Source: Ophioderma brevispina (Eukaryota; Echinodermata; Ophiuroidea; Amphilepidida; Ophiodermatidae). Taken from it: 64,000 nt of DNA. The notes beneath the pieces are model-generated. The model did no database searches. It worked only from the letters and a program-made list of their open reading frames with translations, and was not told where the DNA came from. The translations under genes were made by a program, and so were the position numbers. The first letter of the stretch is position 1. Each line of letters starts with the position of its first letter. The stretch lies in assembly GCA_023653785.1 (NCBI GenBank), contig JAMKCH010001633.1, positions 80,294 to 144,293 on the forward strand, written 5' to 3'. Of the stretch, positions 50,433 through 63,065 are shown in pieces.

Positions 50433-52711
50433 GTATGTTTTCACAAACCTAATGTTCAGACGTCATTAGGACATCTCTTGAGATGCGATAAGATTTAAAT
50501 ATGAGCCAATTTCTATGGAAAATGCCAATCATTTGAATTCAAGGCGAAAAGTTTTGTTGTTTGAAGAAAATAGTGTTGTCCGATGTTTGCAGTCAGAGGG
50601 CAATTTTTGGCATGGACTAATAAAGGTATTATTGAGACATTTTGATTTTTTCTAAAACTTAGGGTGGGATTTTACTCGAGCATGGGACTATAATCGGGTC
50701 AATACGGTAAAGACACATACCAACTTCCCTCAAGTTTTCCTGACATGATTTGTGTTGTAAATGTATTTTTATTTCTTAGATATTTTTACCTACTTATCTC
50801 TTTATAGATAAAAATAGTAAACATTCGTATACTCACAACCCGACAATTTACACATGCTGATTTGTTATATTGATACGGCAACTGCTAACTATGATAGTAT
50901 TATGTTAGGAATGCGATTCTGGGGCCACGACTGACAAAAATGTCATCGGCCGCGCCGGGCCTCTGCGCCTTTCGCGCAACGGCTAATTGGATTTTTGGTC
51001 TACAACATAGATCATTAAACTAAAGAACAGTTGAAAAGAATGACAACTATACTTTCGTCGGTGGGCAGGAAAAACGTACTGTCGTGCATATTAAAATCAG
51101 AAGCTTTATGCGCAAATGGATCCCTTTTGCCGCAACATCAAAACGACCTCAAATACTTTTACTCTGAATTCAAAATTGATTAAAAATTAAGACAATTAAT
51201 GACTCAAGAATAGATTATCTAGGCAAAATCATGTCGGAATGTTAATTAGGATGTTTTGTTTGCCAGAGAGTTGACGATAAATGTAATTTCAAATAGGAGC
51301 TTTCGGCCCAGTGACCTTTTGATAAACAAAGCCGTCTATGCAATTAAACCCGAAACCATGGCGCGGGGATTGAAATGATACTACGAACAGAAACAAAGAA
51401 ATGCCCAAGTAAACGCCAGGAAAGAATGGACAACAGAAGAGGAAAAAGTCTCTTTTGGCTTTGCTCATTATGCTGTTTTCTATAAAGATAGTAAGCACCT
51501 AACATTATAAAGAAAATCGATCACAATTATATCTATGCCTTTCTCCATGCCACCTACACCATTGAAAACGTCGTGTTGTTTAGTTTGGCTCCAACGCCCA
51601 GCAAACTTATTTTCCAGATAACTCCCTATTCGACCTGTCATGAAGTAGTAGACACTCATGCCAACATAAAATCACGAGAAACAGCCGCTAATTCTAGCAA
51701 CATGCAATATCCTCAGCCCAAAACTGTTGACTCTTAAACTCTTTCTACATAGGGATCTCTAACGTGACCTGATTTGATTGCAACTGCACCCCGTAGCTAT
51801 CTGGAGTATTGCATCGAGAGTATACTGCGCCTCTATTTTGTCTTTATTATATTTATGTATAAACATTAAAAAAAAAAAAAAAAAAATATTACAGCATAAT
51901 GGACATAGCCCCTTACCTAAAATCAATTTTTTGGATGCTTACATTCTGTAAAAACAGTAAAAACACCAAGAGTTAGTTGCAGTTTCCACCGGCAATTTCT
52001 GCCTCCGGCAAAATCAAGTTTGACATCCCTTCTAGCCATTTACGTGTATCTAGCAGTTCGGACACACTTTATTTAAAAGATTCAGTGTGTAGAAGTAATT
52101 ATAGTCCGCACTGTACTCACGTCAGGTAAAATGGCTAAAGAATAGGGTACTCGCCACCTTCAGTTGATCCTTACACGCCCCAACCAACCATTAGTTCTCA
52201 CGATGTATTCCGTTGTAGTCTATGGCACGACCGGACCTGCTGGCTCCCGGCGGCTAGTAATTATTATTCACACCGGGATTCAGGACAATGTACTTCAGGT
52301 ACGTAGAAAATATTGATCGACATTGAAAGGTGAATTAGCCGGGATAGCACATACAATAGCAACAAATACGGTCTGTAAGGTGATGATGGCGTGCTTTTCA
52401 AGTTTGATAAATGCTGGCATAATGTCAACAAAAAGGGGTGGCAGAGTAAGCTTTACACAGGAACAATATTAATTATTAGTTATTCCCCTTTTTTACAAAA
52501 TTGTTTTAAACGTTGCTTCAATCCCCTTTCAACATGTGGTCCCTGAATAAATTTAAGCCCTTCAAACGTGAATTTGGAGCGTGTTCACAACATTGCACAA
52601 TAACGTCAATAACGATTTGTACATGTAATGTAGATGCCTATAACACAAGACACCATGTCTACAGTCTGCCTCAAAACCAACGCGCGTAATCTTATGAGGC
52701 CAGCAACAGCA
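50433..52711. other. Non-coding, no gene recognised
   Basis: Includes poly-A near 51868-51886. A short frame at 51289-51498 (-) has a hydrophobic middle but no recognised family. Confidence 0.5.
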
Positions 52712-55700
52712 TTGATTTGGTGTACTCACATTTTAAGTTACAAAATACATCCAAATCAGCAAAATTTTAGTCAGTAAAATATCGTAGAGTGGTAATCGTA
52801 ACAAATACTCGGAGCTGTCCCGTCTTGGGTGATAGTTGTTTCGTTTGTTTATGCACAGTAAGTAATTTTATCCTTTTGTTGTTAAAGTTTACTGTTTGGC
52901 TTCAACAATGGTGGTGATTATGTCTACCTCCAATGATCTTCCAGCTACTGCTCAATCATTGCGCGGATCACCATTCACGAGGATGCGTTTCACTTGTATG
53001 ATTGGGCATAGTAGAGGTGTTCCCCCTGTGGCCGGGCACACATGAACTGAAATATGGAAAAGGCGCGCCACCCTGCTTAATATACCATGGAACCTTGAGT
53101 GGGTCACGGATATAATCGCTATTCAAAGCACAAAAAAAGCTTGCTGGGCCAAATTCTCAAATTACAATTCATTCTCTATTTTACTCGGAAAAATAGTACA
53201 ATTTGGGTTTTGTAATAGATCAAAGTCCATATGAGCGAAAATGCCGGTGGTTTAGTTTTGACATGCTTTATTTGCTTTTGACGGTTAATAGCAGAGGATC
53301 AAACACCACACTTCTTCATAAAAATTTATCCCAAGACATCGTTCCATTAATATGCCATTTTTTAGTTCCGACTATTCGTATTTCTTCATTCATCATCATG
53401 GGTACGGATTCTCTCTGTCCAGCGCATTGACTGTTCGGGTTATCACTGTTGTACATGCCCACGAACCGTGCAGTAAGTGGTTGGTGATTTTAGAACATGA
53501 CAGGCATTACGAAGGGCCGTGGTGAGTAGAAATTAGCACGTCGGCCTCCTTTGTTTCGGTGGTTTGAGGTTTTTTGCCGTTGCTGCATGGTAGGAGCTGT
53601 GCCCGGCGGGCAAAACCTAGACTTCTTTATCAATTTGTGTTGAGTGTCCGGTTAAAGTTTCTTCGTGCGGGAAGCGGTATAGAAGAACATCGTTGAGGTA
53701 GGTAAATTCGGAAATGCAATGAATCATGTCAAATTAGCCTTTTTCCCTTTGCGCCATGCCGGGGAAATTACTTGACTACGAACAGATTTAGTTTCACTTC
53801 GTTTAAGAGACTTTCATCCTGGGCTAGCTACATTCATGTTTAGTTGATGTACGTTAATTGGTTGTGAAAACACAATCATGCTAGTTCAGTTCGAATTTAA
53901 ACGAATTTGAATCTGTTTGCATAATATTGAAGTTCGGGAAACAATATACTGTTAATGGTATTTCAAATGATCTGATGATGAGCAAAGTACCTAATAGTCA
54001 GGGGGTAACGAATGTACAGACTGACGAGTACAGATGAAGTATACTGCGTAAGCAACAAAATTAGAAGCAACGATACATATCAGTGTTTGATGACTGCAGC
54101 CTTGAACGATCCTTTGCTGAACTTTAGTAGGTACGAATAAAGCACACAGCAAATACTCTTTCTATAGGTAGATTCAAACCGGGCCCTCGAGAATTTTCCG
54201 AAGGTAGGGGCATTGAATGAGGGGCAGTGCAGTGAATTAATCGAGAATTAAAATTCCACGTTACGTCTAATGAAACATTGTATAGTCCGATAGCAGAGAA
54301 AAATTAATTATATGCTTAATGAACGCATTCAAGTCAAACGTAAGCGCATTTGCAGATACAAATAAACATTTAATCTTGCATCAAAAATTTGATAATCGCA
54401 TTGGATTCAGGGGTATTAAATTGTAACAGGTGAGGTGAAGGTTACTGACTGAGCGCCCTGTTGTTTTGGCAACCAAAGAACACAGGTCTTTGAACGTGAT
54501 GGCAATCCGAAAAGCAAGCCAGTTATCTTAATTCGCTATGAAACGTGTGAATCGGGCCACATGTTTTATTTCGGCCCCTATCCAACTAATCGGACGATGT
54601 CCAAAACGTTTTTTCCTCTGTGAACGATGGGTTGAAATTAGTATAGGGTTGTTGAATTTAAGATTAGCGGATGCGATATTTCATACAGCAGATGGAAATC
54701 ATTGATGAGTCTTAGCACGGTATTGAGGTGAGAGTTCAAGATTTTGGCAGAATAGGGTCGGGAAGCGACGTTGCTAGCACTAAGACTTTATAGACTAGCA
54801 CTAGACGATATGAGAAATGTAATTTTTCGAGGTAGCATTAATGCTAGTTTTCAGTTTATCACACGTTACTTATGAGTAAATGACACTATCTGAGTTTCTC
54901 AATCCTGGTCCGAGTTCCTCTTATGTGACGCGATTGTTAAACGAGAAAAGACACAGAAAAAATCATTTACACAAGATTACATAAAAAACTATAAAGTTTA
55001 AGTAAATACAGAAACTCCTAAATAAGTTACCATTGTACTTACATTAGGCGGCAATTTCTTTGGGATTTACTCAAATTTAAGTTACAAAATACTCCAAATC
55101 AGCCAAACATTTTAGTCAGTAAAATATCGTAGCTTGTATCGTAACAAATACTTCGGAGCTTGTCCCGTCTTGTGTGATAGTTGTTTCGTTTGTTTTATGA
55201 AGTAATTTTATCCTTTTGGTTGTTAAAGTTTACTGTTTTGGCTTCAACAATGGTGGTGATTATGTCTTACCTCAATGGCTCTTCCATTGCTACTTCAGCA
55301 TCATTGCGCGATCACGCCATTCACGAGGGATGCGTTTGTCACTTGTATGCTGGGACATAGTAGAGGTGTGGCGGGCACAAATGAACTTCTATATTGAAAA
55401 GCGCGCCACTGCTTAATATAATTAACCTTGATTGGGTCACTTATATATCGCTATTCCAAAGCACAAAAAGCTTGCCCTGGGCCAAATTCTCAAATTACAT
55501 TTCATTCTCATTTTACTTCGGAAAAAATTAGTACAATTTGGGTTGCAATAGATCAAAGTCCATATTAGCGAAAATGACAGTGGTTTAGTTCTGACATCGT
55601 CTTTAGTGCTTTTGACGCTGTTAATATGCATAAGGCAAACAGCACTTCTTCAAAACGTTTCTCCTCCAAGACATCGTTCCATTATATATGCCTTTTTTCT

Positions 55701-57440
55701 AGTTCCGATATTCCGTATTCTTCATTCAATTCACATGGGCTATCGGATCCTCTTGTCACAGCGCATTGCTGTTTCCGGGTTATCCCTGATTGTACATGCA
55801 CGACCCCGTGCAGTAATTGGTTGGGATAGAACACATGACATGCATTACGCAGGGCGTGATGTCGCAATTAGCACGTCGTGCCTCGCTTTGTTGGTGGTTT
55901 GAGGATTTTTTGCCGTGTGCATGGAGTAGCTGTGCCCGGCGGCAAACCTAGACTTCTTTATCAATTTTGTTGAGTGTCCGGTAAAAGTTTGTTCGTGGCG
56001 GGAGGGGTAGAAGAACATTCTGAGGTAAATTCGGAAATGAAATGCAGTCATGTCAAATTAGCCTTTTTTCCCTTTGCCCCTGCGAGCGGAACATTAATTG
56101 CCTACGAACAGAATTTAGTTTTCCACTTCGTTAAGATACCTCATCTGGGCTAGCTACATCTCATGTTTAGTCTGATTGTACGTCTAATCTGTGCTGAAAT
56201 ACAACAATCCATTGCTAGTTCAGTTCTAATTGAAAAGAATTTGAATCTGTTTGCATAACTATTTAAGTTCAGTGAACAATATACTGTTATTGTTTTTTCA
56301 ACTGATGATGATGCAAAGTACTAATATTCGGGTAACTTAATGTACAGAATGAACGAGTACAGATGGAAGTATACTAGCGTAGCAACAAATATTAGAAGCA
56401 ACGATACATATCAGTGTTTGATGACTGCAGCCTTGAACGATCCTTTGCTGAACTTTAGTAGGTACGAATAAAGCACACAGCAAATACTCTATTCTATAGT
56501 AGATTCAACCCATCGTGTCACCTCTAGTACTTTTCCGAAGGTATGGGCATTGAATGAGGGGCATGTGCAGTGAATTTAAATCGAGATTAAAATTCCACGT
56601 TACGTCTAATGAAACATTGTAGTCCGATAGCAGAGAGAAACCAATTCTATGCTTAATGAAAGCATTCAAGTCAACGTAAGCGCATTTGCAGCTACAAAAA
56701 CATTATTGCTCTCAAAACATTCTGATTAATCGCATTTGCTTCAGTGGTATTCAATGTAACAGGTGAGTTGAATGTTACCGACTTTTGAGCGCCCGTGTTT
56801 TGGATACAAAGAACACAAAGTCTTTGAAAGTGATGGCAATACGAAAAGCAAGCCAGATTATCTTAATTCGCTCATGAAACGTGTGAATCGGGCCACATGT
56901 TTTCTTTTTCTGGCCCCTATCCCAACTAATCGACGCTGTCCAAAACGTTTTCTCTGGTGACACGATGGGTTGAATCTAGTATAGGTTAGTTGATTTAAGA
57001 TTATGCGGATGCCGATTTATTCATACAGCAGATGGAATATCATTGATGATGTCTCTAGCACGGTATTGTAGGTTGAGTTCAAGATATGGCAGACTTTGTC
57101 GGAGAAGCCGACTTTCTAGCACTAAGACTTATTAGACTAGCACTAAGACGAATATTAGACATGTATATTTTGAGTTAGCATTAATGCTAGTTTTTTCAGT
57201 TTCTCACACTTACTTATTGAGTAAATGTAACATATCTTGATTTTCTCAATCCTGGTCCGAGTTCCTCTTATGTGACGCGTTGTTACACGATAAAATACAC
57301 AGAAAAAATCATTACACAAGATACATAAAAACTATAAAGTTTAATTAACTACAGAACCTCCTATTAATTAAGTTACCATTTGTACTTAAATTAAGGCAAT
57401 TTTACATAATTCGTTCAAATGACACAGTTATAAAGTAAAT
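52712..57440 (+). repeat. Adjacent direct duplication, unit about 2.34 kb
   Basis: Copy 1 (about 52712-55057) and copy 2 (about 55058-57440) are collinear with an offset of 2331-2347. About 100 bases (54060-54159 and 56391-56490) are identical, while elsewhere the copies differ mostly by one-base indels. Copy 2 continues into sequence that matches the left arm (57270-57530 against 19811-20080); copy 1 stops near 55050. The left arm has only one copy, at 19811-20830 in reverse complement. Frames within each copy are not conserved between copies. Confidence 0.9.
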
Positions 57441-57531
57441 TTTACCTAAGTATTTTATAATACATAAAATAACATTGCATAATGTTATGTGACTTTTCTT
57501 TTAACAGCCTTGTAACTATATTCCTGTAGCA

Positions 57532-58059
57532 ATATTTTTGTGTGCTACGTTTATGTCCGTCCATGATGAAATAGTGCCACCTCAATAAAATAACCTCTAA
57601 CTTGACTTGCCTGAACCAATAAAACAACTAATGGATGAGCGTAGACACGTACATGGCGCTATTTACCGGTTACATTGGAAGGCCGTTTCCAGCAGCCGTT
57701 GAATTATTATCGGAGATCTCCGATATTAATTATTCTAATTACAAAATTCCTTCGTTTGTAACACATATACATTTTCGAGCTTAACCATTTACAGCTATAG
57801 TTTACTAGCCAGTTACCAATGCAACCGTCTAAACATCTCAAAATTTTTGAAAAATTGAGGGCGCTCTTCAAAAAAATTGTGCTAATATTGCTTTAAAAAA
57901 TGTTTTGGAAAAAACAATTAAGTTGTTAAAACATCTAATTTACATACTAAATACAACAAGCATTTTTCTGTTAAAGGATATGACCAGACATGATTTTCAA
58001 AATCGTACAAAAAGCTCTTCTGAAAGAATGACCCAGCGTGACCTTGAACCGTTATTAGC
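57532..58059. other. Non-coding part of the right arm
   Basis: No gene seen. Only its first part (to about 57700) shows weak similarity to the left arm near 19180-19450. Confidence 0.5.
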
Positions 58060-58063
58060 TTAA

Positions 58064-58427
58064 AGGCCATGGCGCCCTATCGCTAAAAGCCTCGTCCTCA
58101 GATCCCCAGAGCGCCAGGTTTTTTAACCGGAAGTGGTCAACATTTCGGTAAAACCTGGCCGCTTCTTTTTTCCATTTTACCCTGTGAATCTTAGAGCCAA
58201 AGGAGGTTTGGTGTTGAAGTTATGACGAAAATGTGACCCATTTTGGTCGATCCAATATGAATTTTACACAGTAACTCTATGGGGCTTACAAAATCACTTC
58301 ACGTTTTTTTAGCCTCTCGCATCAAAACGGATTGAAAATATCGGCGCGAAACTTTACAGATGTGTTTTGGAGTTGAAGGCCATCTATGAAGAGAAACCTT
58401 CATATCCTTAAATCGGCCACTTCCCCT
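58064..58427 (-). mobile_element. TTAA-type MITE, family A, copy 3
   Basis: Flanked by TTAA at 58060-58063 and 58428-58431. Reverse complement of the copy at 19461-19806 (shared GATTTTGTAAG, ATCCGTTTTGATG, CCTCCTTTGG-like blocks). The termini AGGCCATGGCGCC and GGCCACTTCCCCT are imperfect inverses. Non-coding. Confidence 0.88.
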
Positions 58428-58431
58428 TTAA

Positions 58432-59682
58432 TATCCAATATCCTAAAACAATGACCATTTCATGACGCTACACGGGGGAAGAGGGCTCACTTGCCCCCCC
58501 CCCCCCCGAACGAGATGTTCCGACGGTACATTTGTCTAAAGCTGTTGTTTTGAGCGTGTGATATGCTGTATAAAAAATACAGAGGACCGACTTTATACAA
58601 TTGGTCATACATCTTTTTTTTTTTTTTTTGGCGTGATGATTCCCCCCCCACCCGATCTTCAGATTTTGGAGGCGACGCTAAAAACCATTTCTTTCTGGTA
58701 GATATGTAACTATACCTATTTTAATCCATTGAAGATTAAGCTAAATATGGGGGGGATGGCAAGGAGGGGGAAGCAATTTTCATTTTCTGGAAAAAGCCAC
58801 CCCTGTGACCATATAAACAATATTCTTTTTTACCCCTGTACATTTATTCACCACTTTTTTATATGGTTCACCATTGTTTGATTTTTCTAGACTTTTAACA
58901 CATTGTCTATGGTCTATTACAATTTTAGAAGTGCATGATAACACCAACATGGTTTCTGTTGCAATTTTTTCGGTAAACAAAACCAACGTTTTGGCACTAG
59001 TTGCAGTGAAATAGTTTGAACAACATGCCTCACGAGAGAATATTAGATGCTGACAGCAACATATTTATACGCATGACGCAATTTTTTTTTTCAGCAGAGG
59101 GAGGACTACTTGAGGTAGCCAGGCTTCTGGGCATAAACAACTGAAATTCAATGTTTTTTTTTTTTTCAAGATCGTGCACCATATAACTTGGGTAATAGTT
59201 TTTGCTGTAATGAAAACGTTTTCCAATCTTGATGAAACTTTTATGGCAAACCGATTTTCACGATCACCTTCTTATAACCATTGGGGCTATTCCAGAAATC
59301 ATCACACCCCCAACGATTGACAATTAAAATTCGAAATCACTATGCAAATTCCCTGGGAATTAAAACACATTTACCTTTTTTCATCATGTCCTTTGGTGTT
59401 TGTGACCAACGAGAACGAAAGGGAAAAGCAGCCTATATTAAGTGATTCTTTGGGAATGTTTTTTTTTTCAGTGGCAAACATAAAGTTTATTAAAATTGTG
59501 GGTGGTGCAAGAAACTGTTTTTAACTTTGATAGTTGAAATCATATATTGCACAATAGGACATTTGAACTGCCTTTGAAGACGATTGGTTGAAAATAGTAG
59601 ACATTTGACTTGGAAAACCTATAAAAAGACATGAACTTAACGAAGTATATGAGTGTTGTTTCTGTAATACCACGCATGTCTT
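58432..59682. other. Non-coding, no gene recognised
   Basis: Contains poly-C near 58494-58507, several poly-T runs (58613-58629, 59154-59166) and a G-rich patch near 58750-58772. Confidence 0.6.
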
Positions 59683-59686
59683 TTAA

Positions 59687-60006
59687 AGGCTGACTCAGAG
59701 ATTTCAAAATACATGTTTGAAAGTAATTAAAAATAGTCGCTAGTCATTTAGAACTAAAGATAGTCACCTAAAATTAGAGATGAATCGATTTTCCGTTTTC
59801 ATGCGGTAAACATTTATGCACAGTATAACAGTGCCATAGGAAACTGTGTATAAAAAAAATCGGATCCGGGATTTTATAAGAGTCGTGAATTTCTATATGA
59901 AGGACTTCGATTTTAGCTTATTTTTTTAACATATGGACAAGCATTATATATATGCAAAAAAACCACGATTTGTTTGAAAATTTAGTGCGCCCTCATCGGA
60001 AAAACT
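59687..60006 (-). mobile_element. TTAA-type MITE, family C, copy 3
   Basis: Flanked by TTAA at 59683-59686 and 60007-60010. It starts AGGCTGACTCAGAGATTTC and ends with GCGCCCTCATCGGAAAAAC, the far terminal repeat being partly lost. It occupies the place matching copy 2 (16536-18100) in the left arm, and it lacks the LINE: the unbroken junction is near 59928-59932. Confidence 0.87.
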
Positions 60007-60462
60007 TTAAGGCAGGCTTTGGTGTCCTTTTTTAATATGGACACCAAAGTACCTGCTTCCAGATTTGCTAGTGATCATTTGTTTGTCTTTCCATCACTAC
60101 TAGGATGCCTTAGGATGCCACCGCATCCCGATCTATTTAAAATGCTTACACGAACGAAAGCCCAGATCGAACAAACGTGATTTGATAATAACATATGATT
60201 TTTGTTTGTTTGTTTAAGGAGCTTTATGAAAATGGGTTAAATGTTTCTTGTCATAACTTGGTCAATATTGATCTTGATCTAATAATACACATTTTAGAAA
60301 GAAAATGATGCTGGAAATTCTAAAATAATAACAACACGTTTACATATATCAACTCTTTAAAATGAATCCTAAACAAATCATGACATTTCATATTTTTTGT
60401 ATCAGTCGTAATCTTTTTATGTTTTAGACAGAAATGTTTGACTTCTTGATTTTGAGAATCAT

Positions 60463-60648
60463 GAGACAAATATCTGGAGGTGTGTCTCTCGTACATTTAT
60501 ACATATGAAATAACAGTCTTTTATTATCATAGAAATATGTATGTATTAGTAATCAAGGTAGCCTGATCCACTAAGTGTTATAGATTTCTTAGTGTAAATC
60601 CAGATATATGATAAAAAGATAACAATACGCTCTCTAGATATTTGTCTC
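60463..60648. mobile_element. Short inverted-repeat element, 186 bp
   Basis: GAGACAAATATCT (60463-60475) and AGATATTTGTCTC (60636-60648) are perfect inverses. It lies in a part of the right arm with no counterpart in the left arm, consistent with an insertion. Non-coding. Confidence 0.6.
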
Positions 60649-61110
60649 AGAATAATAATATATTTTGTCTCAAAAATAATAATTTGTAAATAACTTGCTG
60701 TGAAAAAACAAAATCAGTGGTGGACTATGAATAAAATCACGATGTGCGATACAAATAACGAACAAACGGTGTAAGAGGACACCCATATCTCCCATCGAGA
60801 TCTCCAAAGATTTGTTATCGATCAACGAATGTCTGCTGTCTTGTCCCGCGTAAGGCGAAGTAATCAGCTAATTTCCGAATTCAATTGATACTTGTGAATT
60901 ATCCTAAGTCATCTGTCCTAGATTCATTTAATCTAATATGCTCTCCATATTTTGCCTTTAAATGAGTTTCGCTGAAAGACGTGCGTGTACGTGGCAAATA
61001 GAAGACAGATGAGGTGGTAGAAATTTCGCTTCGCACACGACAGGTGTACCGGTGTGAAAGTAATTATAGTCCGGCAGGTATCATAGTCCGGGCTAAATAG
61101 ACGACAACGG

Positions 61111-62899
61111 AATAAAGCCACACCGGATTGCAGTCAATTTGATAAATCTAAGAAAGGTTGGAGCAGCGGTCGTATTTCGCTACATTCTCCAGCTACTGTT
61201 TGCTGACATACTACAGGGTGTCTATAAGTGCTAAATGCCACCAAAGTAAAATTTATTTTCTTAAATATGTATTTAGAGTGCCAAAATTTGTTGTTCAACC
61301 GGTAATATTATGTAATTTTCCAAAAACACATAACCAAATTTTATCGAAAGATGTATCCTCAAACTGACTTCAAGGTGCCATTGTGGTATATAGCATGTAA
61401 TCCGCAAGAGTTCCCGAAGCTGCAAATGTATCCCAGCTGCAAATCTATTATAGAACCCGCCTTACAAGAGAGGTTTTAAAATGGACCCTAAGACTGATCT
61501 TTTTAACTTAACAGTCAACTGTCTGTTGTCAATTTCAGCGAATTTTTTTAAGTCTATTTTTACTCTTGCTTTAGTTCCTCTGACCATTGATTTCATAACA
61601 TTTGTTCAAGAGAGAGATAATTCAAAATACGAAACAATGCGCTTTAAAATCATTCCTAAGAAAGTGTGTACAGCTCGAATTAAAAAGGAATGCCGAATTA
61701 AAAGGGCAATGACGTTTTGAGCAATAATGACATAAAGACAAATTACATTAATCATACGCTGACAGTTGTGTTTGTAAAACATCCTATTGCTAAAACGTGC
61801 AGGCAATCATTCTCAGCCCGCCATTTAAATATTTTTTTTTTTTATGTCGAATGGATAACGCATTAAACTAATTTCGTTTAGCTTCGTAAAAAGTTATTCA
61901 ACTTAGTGTGTGATTTCAACTATCATTCAAGCCATTCTTAGGAAAAGTCCTTAAACGTGCCTGTGTGACCCTTTACATATAATGTATATTGAAGTGATGT
62001 ACTTAGGATTGCGCTCGCATTTCAAGGCAACCCAATGCGGTCCTCAGAACCAAGCAAACCATCAAGAGCAATAAACACTTCACAACTTCAGTCAGGATTG
62101 GAGACGGTAAAGGCCCGTGGAACCTGCTGCAAAAGGTGGAAGGTCAATTTCGATTGGACACGTTGTAACTTTACGAGAAAGTAATCGCTTTCTCCGCAGT
62201 TTTCAATGTTTGATTAACTGTGAACCGTTTGAACTCCATGTATATGGCATCCCTTCACCGTGGGGTTGAGGCAATATATCGTTTGTGCGTCAATTTAGTG
62301 CTTAACCCATAAACTGACATAAATTACGAATATCAATTTTTCACCAACATCCAATATTTTCATACTTTTCTCGTCATAGTGACGTCATAATGGTAATGTT
62401 GTTACTTACCCAATTGAAAGAAGCAAACTCTAAACTCGGGAGTTTTGGTACTAAAATGGCTCAGGGGTTTAAATATTAGATGACAAACTTGAGGTCCTTC
62501 TGCACTGCAGATTCTTGATTACGATTTGCTTAACTCAGAGCTTGACAAACATTTATTCCTTTTATGGAATTTCAGTGTGCGTGCGCGAATCCCAAATGTT
62601 TTTTTTTTCGAGGATGAAAGAAGCAGAAAGAATAAAGGGAATACGATACTAACATTTGACAACATAAACTGATGCTGAGGTCGACCTGAGAGCCACTCGC
62701 TTTGATGGCAGAGATTTATCCATTGCTCTGCGCTGTTTCTGAGTAAACAGGCTAATCTACAGGTAATCTATTATATTTGATTCCTGTTTAACAATCACGA
62801 CAAAGTCCAATCCGCGAGGGAGTGGCATTAGCATTTTGAATAGAGAGAGAGAGAGAGAGATGGAGTCTTTCGATGGTGTATCGTCAGACCCAGATCGTC
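61111..62899. other. Non-coding part of the right arm
   Basis: Holds arm blocks at 61460-61690, 61955-62040 and 62080-62325. A segment at about 61180-61240 resembles the reverse complement of 8820-8890 out of collinear order (shared CAGGGTGTC...TATAAGTGCTAA), so it is a dispersed repeat. (GA)n lies near 62844-62860. No gene recognised. Confidence 0.6.
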
Positions 62900-62914
62900 A
62901 GAGTAGGGGAGAAA

Positions 62915-63065
62915 GCTTCATTTGGAAGAGGAAGAAGAGAAAGAGGAAGAACAAGGAGTTGAAAGGGATAAAGATGGAAAGAGACGATAGGTGATAATGT
63001 TTTTTATGCAAAAGAGGGAGGAAAGAGAGAGCAAGTAAAGATAAATATGAAAAGGGAGAAGGGGA
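62915..63065 (+). repeat. Purine-rich tract
   Basis: Long GA-rich stretch, the counterpart of the CT-rich tract at 10605-10690 in the left arm. Interrupted and longer here. Confidence 0.75.

Noticed and set aside
55606..55902. 98-codon frame in the second 2.34-kb copy
   Set aside because: The near-identical first copy (from about 53265) does not keep this frame, so it is not under coding constraint.
43205..57440. The two adjacent direct duplications as one satellite system
   Set aside because: The 1.85-kb and 2.34-kb units share no visible sequence.
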